From positions 1,736,001 to 1,800,000 of the forward strand of contig CP021226.1 in NCBI GenBank assembly GCA_003999685.1: 64,000 nt of DNA, written 5' to 3'. Origin of the DNA: Taiwanofungus camphoratus. Taxonomy: Eukaryota > Basidiomycota > Agaricomycetes > Polyporales > Taiwanofungaceae. Of the stretch, positions 21,877 through 37,332 are shown piece by piece. The translations under genes and the position numbers were made by a program. The first letter of the stretch is position 1. Every line of letters starts with the position of its first letter. The notes beneath the pieces were generated by a model. It saw only the letters and a program-made list of their open reading frames with translations. It was not told the origin of the DNA and did not search any database.

Positions 21877-23589
21877 GGTCGTCGCGGCCTGGGGGAGGGG
21901 GTTCCGAGGAGGTGAGGAGCGGGATAAGGAGGGGTATATACTGTAGAAGGTTAGGCAGGTACAGAGCGGCTAGTACATAGCAGTGCTGCCATAGACGCCG
22001 GGACCTGAATGATGATCATCACAGCTGATATCGCCTTCCAGAAACGCTGCACATATGCACCCGCACCGCCCACTCTGTGCTATCGTGTCTGCTTCACGCG
22101 TTGGGTTTGCAGACGATAGACTTGATCAAATTCTCCGAGAGCGCACCTCGACGTGGAGGTCGCGGAGAAGGAGCAGCAACCCAACAGTGCACCAGCCGCG
22201 ACTTGGATGCGGCGCGGACGCACACTGACAAAGTTCAAACCTTACACGCTACCATCTGTCATGATACCGTGCCCAGCGCTCATTATGGTCGCTCCTCTGC
22301 CTCGCACGGGCACAGCCCTCAGGCCACAGTCTTCCCTTCTCCTGCTCACTCTGGTGCATCTCGTGCCCATGGCTGTACATGCTCACGGAGTCGGACAGCC
22401 GCGGCGCTGCTCATCCTCGGTTGACCCCCAAGATGTGTGCAAGATGGGAACACCGGAACTTTGTAGGTGTCCCGCCGAAGGTGGTCGCTATGAGCGTGAC
22501 TACTATGCAGCGATGAGATGTTCGTCGTAGCGGCAAACTTGTCTCGAGACTGCTCGATCAGGACACGCGTACCAATCGTCTCGGACTCTGATTCAGATCG
22601 TCAATGTCCTGAACTACTAGCTTCGACTCCCATAGACTCCGATACGTCTGCGAGTCTAGATGTCGATGTTGACACTGGCTTGATCATCTGCTGAGTACTT
22701 GCTTCCATAAAATAGAATGACATTTGGCAGGTATAGCCACATCCCAGACCATCCAACCTGCTGTTTGTCGATGGATTGCAACCACTGCGTGATTTTCAGA
22801 CACGGGTCAGGTCCGGGTCACTGGTACGGTGATACCTGCCTAAGCATTGCATCAAGTACTGGCATGGTGTCAGAATAGAGGTGGAGACAACCAGTTCGAC
22901 CACAGCAGAACCAGGAAACCATCACCACACGAGATGTATATTTTCTAAAAGCACTGGCTGCAACAAATGGAAGAACCTTGAGAAAGAGGTGCGTGCTCAT
23001 GCCTATCGGTGTTTTCCACTAATTCAACAAATTGACATCAAAGCTGGATTGGCTTGTATATTCATTCTTCTGTGACACATCCCATCTTGGCCCCTTCATT
23101 TACAAAGCGACCACTTTTTCTACCTCGTGTGAGAAGCACTGTTTCAACAGAATACGTATAAGCCACAAGCCAGCGTTTATCGGCGGTCTCATGTGAGCTC
23201 TGGCTCTGGTTCTAAACCATTCTTTTTTGATGATTGCGGTGTATCACATCAAAGATAGTTATCCTAATCCCAATGGGACTGCACCGTAACGCTATAGCTG
23301 TCTTGGTAGTGAACGCAATAATCAGACTCGACTTGGCACCACTTCTCGTGATGGGAAGAGACAATGGGACCTCCATAGACCCCTGATATCCAGTACGTAG
23401 CAATCACACACCACATCACTGTTGACGGTTTCAAGTCTGACAGTACGTGCTTCCCAATGTCAAAGTGCGCTTCAACTCAGACCATCCTCATGTAAGGTAC
23501 TGAAGAGACTCGAGAACGGTCTTTGTGTGCACGAAATCGACTCCCGTTAAAGTATAAGCAGAAGACTGCACAGATAACATAGGTAATTC
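21877..23589. other. Intergenic region without a supported gene
   Basis: 1.7 kb. Open frames at 22077-22424 and 22153-22530 (+) lack family resemblance and splice support. The part from 22850 to 23100 has scattered coding-like phrases in several frames but nothing I can name. Confidence 0.4.
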
Positions 23590-24840
23590 TTATATGCTCA
23601 TTGTAGCACAACTATAGCCCCGGGCTATGAGCATGGAAGCCAGTATCAGGGCCTCCAGAGACCTGGAAATCGTGATTCCTGATTTTGCGTCTACCCAGCT
23701 GAAATTAAGCACGCCGCCATCTCGAATGACTCTTGGGTCACTTCCTTCGTCACTTTGATGCACGCGTGAGATTTGTATGTCTGTTCTAGGCCCCCCGACC
23801 CATCGCATGCTTATCCTTAAACAGCCAGTGCAATTCAGCGGTATCAAACAGCTGATAATTGCGTACAGGGAGAAGAACCTGTGTAGATTCCGCATCCTAG
23901 TCATATTGGTCCGAAAACTCGGCTCAGCGCCAGGACACGATTTCATACATTCCGCTCTACTGCGCTGGCGAACACTCATTCTGCGAGACGGCCATAAGAA
24001 GAGTCTGACGGGAGAAAGCAGTTACTTACAGGGCAAGCAAAGAGATGAAGGACACTAGTGACATCAACAGTCGCGTGAATACTGTTATCTCACAGCGTAT
24101 TCATACTACTTCTTTTTTGTTCTTGGGAAGAGCGTCCAGAAGTCAACTCACTCCCGCAATCAGCCCCAGTTGCATAAAGCCACAGCATCATTCAATACAT
24201 GGCGATCCATCCTGTCACAAAATACCTAGCACTTACGCAGTAAATATGCCTCGCTGCATAATGTAAGACGTGAGCTTAGAAAGAAGGACGCTGGTCCCGT
24301 TTTCCCGAACTATCAGCTGACAATCATACTGCGGGGACTAGTGCCTGCGAATTGAAACCAGTCTGGTGCACATGCAATACGTAACACAATAGGGCTGGGG
24401 TATGGGCTTCTCCGACAAAGGCGCTGGCAGTTGTTACTGGAATCTACCAAAGTCAGATGTAGGACCGGGTCCCTTGTCTTGTTGCCACACCACATGAAGT
24501 GATCGGTGACGGGTGAAAGTTGGATAATCACTGCGATCATCGTTAGTGGGGCATTGTACCAATTCTCTCCAAACACTGGTGATAGCCAAGATGAGCTAGT
24601 TTACCGGTTGTGGAGCAGACTAACACAAATCTCCAGATAGTATGGATGAAAAAGCTGTGCCGGAAAGGAAGAAGGGCAGTGTCAGTCAGCGGTGGACATC
24701 TGATGCGAGGTTTGCAAAGTAAGTACCTTTGCATGAGCAAGTAGGAAACCATTTGGTGTGTGTGTGTGAACGGGTGTCTATATCTCAGGAGCAGCGGAAT
24801 GACCGCAATGGAAAATTCAGCCTGGTTTTGAAACATTCAG
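23590..24840 (-). pseudogene. Probable decayed DUF6534-type membrane protein gene
   Basis: Minus-strand fragments appear in the order expected for DUF6534 proteins: SFFIHTIWRFVLVCSTTGKL (helix 2 region), VFGENWYNAPLTMIAVIIQL (helix 3), ALLCYVLHVHQTGFNSQALV, YIMQRGIFTA (helix 6), TLLMAVSQNE (the position of the usual TLLA-LNAR motif) and a tail with TDIQISRVHQSDEG. The pieces are in different frames. Some changes are bridged by plausible introns, but others, such as that between the first two blocks (about 30 nt), are too short for an intron. No good first exon with helix 1 is found. I therefore favour a decayed gene, though an intact gene with odd splicing is not excluded. Confidence 0.45.
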
Positions 24841-25428
24841 TCAGTGATTGGCAAAGGATTGCTCAATACATTCACAATGAACGAGCTGTCACGAGATGTC
24901 ACGAATGATAAGACATGCTAGTGCAGAAGTTCGTTCGTCTCAGGAGCTGGTAAATTGAAACTAGGTCGGTGTGTTGCACAAGTATACGCCAGAGTATCTG
25001 CTTCGCTTGGTCACCAAGAGTATACCGTTCATGATGTCCCTCTACCTAGGCTTGTTCTCACGAACTTGAGGATCCTCTTCCGAACACGCGTAACGTGAAG
25101 AGCACGGTCCGAATGGTCGACATCAAAAAGCAGCAGGCAATTTAACATAACAAACATTATCATCTTGTTGCTGTACATAGGGTCGAGTAGCAGACGTTCG
25201 CCTTCGAAGCACCGTCTGAACCTTTAGACACGAATCTTGACAAGTGGTGATGACGGCCTATGTAGATCGGAAACCCTTCGGTACAAGATAGGTCGCATAG
25301 ATTACGGGGGTGATTAGTATGAGAATGATTTGAGTAGGTAAGCTGTCAGTGGCCTTCGGATTATGAGTATGCAAGAATGAAGAATTCCCGAACCCACGTG
25401 TATGCTACAGAAACATTCGTAAGTGAAA
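24841..25428. other. Intergenic region, nothing recognised
   Basis: 588 bp with no supported coding or repeat feature. It lies downstream of the transporter fusion and upstream of the decayed DUF6534-type gene. Confidence 0.5.
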
Positions 25429-28401
25429 TCAGGGAAAGTCAAGTCCTTGTCTTTGAGCAGACTCTGCAAGCAGGCGGCGAACATCTGGAATATGGTCAGG
25501 ATTGCTCTTCCATATGCCATCGGGACCACGGTCTCCCCAGTGGAATGTATGAAACGTATCAACTTCATGACCCTCCGACCACATCTGTCGCACGAATGTT
25601 GCATTAAAGGGAGGTTGCCATATCCACCACTTTGTCCAGATACCAAGAAATGAGCCACAAGACATGATGGAACCATGACCACTTACATGATCGACGAACA
25701 AGATTGGCTCGTCGTGTGGGACAACCAAGTGAACGACCGTTGGTGTAGCAATTTCTAGGAAGCAGTCTGTTTCCAAGAAAGTGCCGAGAGTGTCCAAGAA
25801 GGCTTGCCGATGTCTTCCTGGAATGTACAATGTGTCGGCAGATCCGCCAATAAGGCGCGTCGTTCCATTGGTGAAAGCGGCCAAACGCTGTTGCATGTGG
25901 AATGGTACTTTGTGGAACGCCTGCATGCAAACAGCTAGGCCCACGTGTGGATCACTGGCGAACACATACTTAAGACATGCACGACATTACGAAGATGTAT
26001 GGGTACGTACCCCCACCTAATATTAGTAAGTCAATCACCTGGTTGCTTCAAATCAATGGGAATACGAGGGCTTACCACCAATCTGGACCCCACCCTCTCC
26101 AGGTCGACGTAAGGTCAATTTCAGGATCAGGCGATATATTCGCAGCCGGCGCATGTCTACTTTTGTTGTTATTCGCCTCCGCATCACCCAGGGCCGGGTT
26201 AGGAACATATTCTCCAAATGGCGAATGATACCAAAAGTAGTCTTGGTTGAATTGTTGTAGACGAGGAATGTTAAGAAGAGTATCGAAAGGCGCCCATAGA
26301 TATCCATCATAGCATTCATGCTCCTTCATGACGGTATAGAGCATATGATGAGCCATCTGAAGACCGCCCAGTCAGTCGACAAGTGACTTCAAATAATCGG
26401 ATCGTTACCCTCCCCGCCATCTTGTAGTGTTTCGAGTCACTCAAATCTTCATCAGATTGGTAGGAATCCACGAAGACGTCGTATGAATGTGCAAAGCCCG
26501 CATCTTCTCTGCTGCCCGGTCCAACAAAAATGATCTTATCGCTGTCATGAGTTCAGAGTTTAGTTAATGTGCACACAAACTCACGTTCGGGAAGAATTGC
26601 GAGTATACTTCCTTGTAATAGTCGAGGTTCGCATCATACCTAGCGTGACTGAAAAATACAATAAGCAACACATCATCGAACGTATGATATGTCCGTTTTG
26701 AAGGCCAGAATGTCAGCGAGGGCAGCGTTCTGCGTCGACATCTTGAGAGCGCAGATCGGAGGATGTCCACGATTGTTGATGGCCTTCCTGGAGACTCTTG
26801 CAGGATCTCCTCACGAGAAGCAGTGTGTGCGACATAAAACATAGAACTCAAAAGTAACACGCCACCTAAAACGCGGCGAAAAGGAATAGCCTGCCTCTGT
26901 TTGACATGTCACATTTAGCTCGGTTGAAGATAAGCAATATTTGCTAACCTTCCCATGCGATTGTTCGTCGCCGCCGTCAGAGTGGTGCGACAAATAGGTG
27001 ATAGATGCGACGATAACAAGCCAGCAACCTGCACAAACAATAAACATGTATAGCCCTGTATGGAAGCTGACCAGCAGCGCGAACATGGCGACACTGAACG
27101 ATGTTACAATTCCTTCGGTAGCAGCGTCCCGATCTGGGTTTGTCAATGACTTTGTGGCGCCGTGCAATTGAATCTAGTCACCTACAGAATGTAACTGCAA
27201 GCGCCGTCAGATCTGATGCAGCTTGCAAGAAACAACCGACCAACGCTTCGGGCCTTATCTGATAAGGATGACCCCGAGCTAGGGAGTGAAACCCATTTCC
27301 ATCGCGTGTGATGAACACGGCAGCATGTATGACAAATCCCGACGCAAAGAGTGCGTTGTGCAGAAGGGTTAAGGAAGCACCGTCGTGTGTAATGTACATC
27401 TGGATTATCTGTGAGAATCGCAAATTCGGACGGCGGCTCCCATACCCACATGATCGAGAAGAACAAAGAATAAAGAGCTGGATATGGCTGTACTGATTAA
27501 TATGGGATGCGACGACTGCGATGGGGGGTTAATTATAAGACCAACCTACTCGGAAGACTAGGTCAGACAGGCTCTTGAATAAAAGGAAAGGAAAACACTC
27601 ACTTGAATTACAAAGAAGCCACAAAGCTGTTCAAGTTTTCAATGATATATTTCACCACATCATTCTGCCAAGATTCACCTGCAAAAATGCAGCTTGCCAA
27701 TGCACGATATTGAATGGGCGCGAAAGGAAGATAAGCGACAAAACCATTGTGAAAAGGGTTGCCAAAGACGCGATCAGATAGACAGTGAAGGGGTCTGTGA
27801 TTTCTTGTGCAATCGCAACCTGAATCCAGTCGGAATATGTGTGAACGACCATTCGCAATCGTGTGCAAATCCACCGAGACCTACATTGTAGTTATAGAGC
27901 GCGCACGACGAAGATGCAAGAATAACATATGCGACGGGAGCACCCCTGAGCGTTGAAAACAGCCCAACAGATCTTGAAGAATTATGTTGGCTCACAGGAG
28001 CGTGTGACTCCGGCCGTCGATTTAGACTGCCTCCGTTCACCTCATCGCGAAGCTCATCGAAGAAGGCCTGGTCTGCAACCGGATGTTGTCCCCGGAGTTC
28101 CGCCCTTCTTCTCCAGATTGTGTATGTAATGCTAAGCGACAACTTGATGAGTTCCACGAAGCACAGCCGAGAGGCGAGGGTCGAAGTCGAATAACGCTCT
28201 TGTGCATAAAGACTGGTGCGGAACCATTCATCACACAAGCGCACCGAAGCATAGAGGACCTACAAAGTCATGTATGCACGCTCCAGCGAGTGCCGACCTC
28301 AGTAGGACGCCATAACGTACCAAAGGCCACCAATTACTGGATCCCGCGCACAACGAGGCAAGCTGATATCTCACGACTGGGAACCGCAGGGAAAAACGCA
28401 T
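25429..28401 (-). CDS. Nucleotide-sugar transporter fused to unknown lumenal domain
   Basis: The N-terminal half resembles the nucleotide-sugar transporter family (PF04142 type): YSTSTLASRLCFVELIKLSL, TLRGAPVAYVILASSSCALY, DPFTVYLIASLATLFTMVLS, a 24 nt exon coding LCGFFVIQ (27626-27603), LTLLHNALFASGFVIHAAVF and EGIVTSFSVAMFALLVSF. The transporter's last exon ends at SHGK and appears spliced to 26896-26585, which adds a further membrane helix (VLGGVLLLSSMFYVAH) and a domain of about 430 residues with VLLIVFFSHARYDANLDYYK, FVGPGSREDAGFAHSYDVFV, YDGYLWAPFDTLLNIPRL and WWIWQPPFNATFVRQMW. I do not recognise that domain. The first exon (ATG at 28401?) is uncertain. Near 27168-27180 the frame changes without room for a normal intron, so a small lesion or error is possible there. 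Two separate genes are the main alternative. Confidence 0.6.
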
Positions 28402-28666
28402 ACTCCCAGCCGGTGCCAGTATAGAATATGGAATGAATCGACGACAACAGGACTCTAATGGAAGAGTAGACAGCAAGCTGAGGTCTCCAATACTAGCAGG
28501 CCTTCAAACCATAGGTGGATACGATCGCACTGACGCATTTCGTGGACGTATAACTCCACGTGCTACACTGATCGTGCTTTTGCTAGCGAAATACGGGAAC
28601 GACACTATGCTATTCCAACATCCACGATTAGCAATACAAATTCGGTCATTATAAGCAAGGAGATCA

Positions 28667-30176
<1,510 letters not shown>

Positions 30177-30560
30177 AGTTTCATCCGACACTGGGACGTG
30201 AGCGTGAATATATAGATGTCGTATGGAAAACTGGAGGATGCACGTAGAAGGAGCTCATGGACATGGTTTTATACCCACTGGTCAACAAAGGCGATGCCTG
30301 TCTTGAGAATCCGAAGATCTACGTGCGAATAATTCGTAGACTTTGACAGAACGTGCGCCTGGAGTGGATAACGCGAAATATACTGCAAAAGGGCTACCCT
30401 GAGGTTGAGTTTGGGTTGAGTGACAGAAATTCCGTGAGTGACTCGGAGACGCCATCTCGGGTGAAGTAACGGTCGGCGCTTACAACTTTTCATTGCTTTG
30501 CAAACGCACGTGCCCAATTTCTTGTTCACGTCACTTGCAGTTTCCCAAGTCTCGTCAATC
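30177..30560. promoter_or_regulatory. Divergent promoter region between DAHP synthase and TIM9
   Basis: 384 bp between the two start codons. I see no long repeat and no strong named factor site. Both promoters must lie here. Confidence 0.5.
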
Positions 30561-31039
30561 ATGGACTTCTCACAGCTGAACGCGGCCGAGCAGGCCCATA
30601 TGTCAAAGGTTATCGAGAAGAAACAGGTCGGTATCCTCCATTTTCTGTAGCAATGCTCAGACCAATTCGTCACATTGTCCCATGTCAGTTGCAAGACTTC
30701 TTGCGAATGTATTCAAATCTCGTGGAGCGATGCTTTAACGCATGTTGTAACGACTTCACCAGTAAAGCACTTTCATCAAAAGAGGTGGGTACTCACCTTA
30801 CTTCCTCTAATGTTTCGAGTTCTTAACGATGCTCTGCCACGTTTTCGTGTTGGCGCATTTGCTATTCACAGGACCAGTGTGTGATGAACTGCACAGACAA
30901 ATTTCTGAAACACTCCGAGCGAGTTGGTGCTCGCTTTGCGGAACATAACGCTGGTGCGTGTAGCGCGTTAGGCCGCAGTCATCAACGCTGACATTGCACA
31001 TGGGCCTCATCAGAGGCGATGAATTCAATGAACAAGTAA
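30561..31039 (+). CDS. TIM9: Mitochondrial small Tim chaperone Tim9
   Basis: 89 residues from four exons: 30561-30626, 30689-30784, 30872-30953 and 31014-31039 (270 nt). The protein [20 protein letters not shown] then [19 protein letters not shown] and [20 protein letters not shown] has the twin Cx3C motifs (CFNAC and CVMNC) of small Tims. It forms the Tim9-Tim10 hexamer in the intermembrane space, escorting hydrophobic precursors to TIM22. The match to fungal Tim9 is near complete. The last exon is only 26 nt. Confidence 0.97.
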
Positions 31040-31348
31040 TCTGGTCTTTTTTACTCGGACAATGAAACCCTGTCTACATTTCCGGTATCTTATTTACTTC
31101 TATATGTTGCGAGGCTTACTACTTGCCTTGGAACATTCACATTCCACCCTTGAATTCTATGGACCGGAGTGCTATCGTCTCCGATCTACTGGGCTCTACA
31201 CATAGCGCCCATAGCATCACCAGAATTTTACACGGTTGACTTGACTAGGACATGCAATTACATTGTACTTCATCTCGAAGGTCCGAATAACTACGGATGC
31301 AGCGCCAAACACTAACGTAGAAGGAAATGGGAGATAACCGAACTTGGT
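31040..31348. other. Convergent 3' region between TIM9 and the peroxiredoxin
   Basis: 309 bp between two stop codons, expected to hold both 3' untranslated regions. Nothing else is recognisable. Confidence 0.5.
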
Positions 31349-32180
31349 CTACGCCTGATTGGTTTCTGCATCCTGATTTGTGGGCTCTTGAGGTTCACCT
31401 CCAGCTGCAGGTTCGGTGGAAGGTGCAGGGGCTTGACTCTCGGCAATTTGCTTCCCCTCAGCCTCGATCTTCTCAAGCCACCTTGTAACAAATTTGGCGT
31501 GCGCGCCATAGTTCACTGTTGTGTCCACGACATCTCTGCGCCGTAGAATGTTCCATCAGACTAATTAGTATCAGAACTCTGGTGTTCGCACACTGCTCAT
31601 GACACACCGTACAACGCCCTTGGAGTCAATGAAGAAGGTGACTCGTGCGTCCGTGAGACCCATAAGGCCCTTTCCAACGTGGTACGCTTTCCGTGCCTCT
31701 CCGTTCACATCGCTCAAAACAGGGTACTGGGACGTGACCCTAATTCAACATCTGATAAGACGTGAACTCTGAGATTCCCTTACCGTCAGCTTCTCTTTCT
31801 CCACAAACGCTTTCTGTTTCCCGACCGGATCGCGACTGACGCCCACAATTTGGACCTTAGAACGCTTGTATAACTCCTTTTCTGGTATACAGTGTGAATC
31901 GAGAGCTCTCATCAGGAGTTCCATCGATGATATTGGGCACGGATGTACCTGTAAGGTTGTCTCGGAACTGACAAGCTTCCTTCGTGCAACCAAAAGATCC
32001 TGCAAAGGGAGTCGACGATCGGTGTTTGATGGGTGTTCAAAGACTCATACCAGACTCGGGGTAGAAGAACAGTGCGATCGGTACACCATTCGCTCCAGGC
32101 GTCAATGTATAGGTTTTGCCATTGGCGTTGGGAAGGGAAAGTGACGGCGCAGGTTTACCAAGAAGTGGATGGCTAGGCAT
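31349..32180 (-). CDS. PrxQ/BCP-type peroxiredoxin (Dot5-like)
   Basis: A thiol peroxidase of about 194 residues from five exons. It starts MPSHPLLGKPAPSLSLPNAN and continues PIALFFYPESGSFGCTKEAC, where the peroxidatic Cys (GCT) and a second Cys five residues on give the atypical two-Cys PrxQ arrangement. VQIVGVSRDPVGKQKAFVEK, YPVLSDVNGEARKAYHVGKG and RVTFFIDSKGVVRDVVD follow. The C-terminal tail is Ala/Pro/Glu-rich low complexity, beyond the family core. Yeast Dot5 is nuclear; location here is not evident. The family call is firm. Confidence 0.92.
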
Positions 32181-32791
32181 AATCGTTATTTACGGCCGTT
32201 GAAACTCGAAAGACTGAAGGACAATAGTCAGAATCTGAGTGCTAGTCCTGATTATGAAAAGATGAATTATATATGGACAGAATGACTATATATTGTAAAT
32301 AATTCTCCGCTTGCAGGACTACGTATGCAGAGCCTCGGCGTTGTCTGGACTGATGTCCACCTGACATGCTGCAGACTAGATGGAAACTAAAGGTCCCTTC
32401 TGGGAGCCATGTCGCCGTCATAACGAACACCTGTACTTAGTTGAAGTTACCAGGTGACCACACATTTCATGTATCTAGAGCATCGCCACAGAGATCATAC
32501 TGCTCTTGTACAAAGTTGATAAACTTCAAGGAGGGACATTCAAGGAGATCTACCACTGTCCAAGAAGTTCTTCATTGTTAGCAGCGAATACTCGACTGAC
32601 ATTCCAGCAGGTTTGGCGATATGGATTGCATTACATGCCCAACATTGTTGAGAAAAAGGCATCGCCAGTGGAGAGTTCAAACTTAAAACAACTGGTGGGA
32701 TCTGGAAAGGTGATCTTGACATATTAGATAAGCGAATCGCGGTGGCTGCGCCCGAGGGGATCTGCTTTACTTGTCTCTGCAGCCGGTCTTC
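32181..32791. promoter_or_regulatory. Divergent intergenic region between peroxiredoxin and PRP2
   Basis: 611 bp between start codons. A 73-codon open frame at 32506-32727 (+) has no family resemblance. No factor site stands out. Confidence 0.45.
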
Positions 32792-36680
<3,889 letters not shown>

Positions 36681-37332
36681 GAATATGATAGTAGCCATTC
36701 TACTGTATCTGTCATTTGTGTGTTCATTTCAGCGCTAGCGGGCAGTATCAAAATTTTCTCCCCATCTATTTATGAACTGGAGACTTCTGGTGGGGATCTG
36801 ATACAAATCAAGTAGTCAGGTCTGAAGTATGCAGCCAAGACATATGTGCACAGAACATGTCAGAGAGCGATAAATATCATGTCATAAGACACATTGACAA
36901 CGGCCAAACCAATGCTATGGCCAAGACGAAGATGCGCGAGACAGATGTACATGCATATGGATACCGGAAAGCGATGCTGGATGTGCTGACTAATGTACTA
37001 AGTAACAATGTAAGGCGTGAGATGAGGATGAAGGAAACGTGAGAATGAGCGGAAACAGGTGGACAAGATGGCGAACGAAGCATACATAGCATAGCAAGAC
37101 AAGCATAATAGCAAGGACATGAATTAAGACACTAAGACAAATAGCGTCCGTCGGTAAACCCATAATGGCGTGGATGCATGGTACATCGGCATAGCAAAGC
37201 CCCCGACGTGCATTGCCGCGCAGACACTATTATGCATTGAACGTAGTGATCGGTGCACGGCGTGTAAACATAGCACCAGTCACCGCACGACTGAGCATTG
37301 CCGCAACGTCGCGTGGCTTCACATCACGGCTA
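36681..37332. other. Convergent 3' region between PRP2 and MPS1
   Basis: 652 bp between stop codons. Short open frames at 36857-37042 and 37170-37361 have no family resemblance. No repeat or RNA gene seen. Confidence 0.5.

Noticed and set aside
22077-22530. Two overlapping plus-strand open frames of 115 and 125 codons
   Set aside because: GC-rich stretch where open frames arise easily; no motif or intron support.
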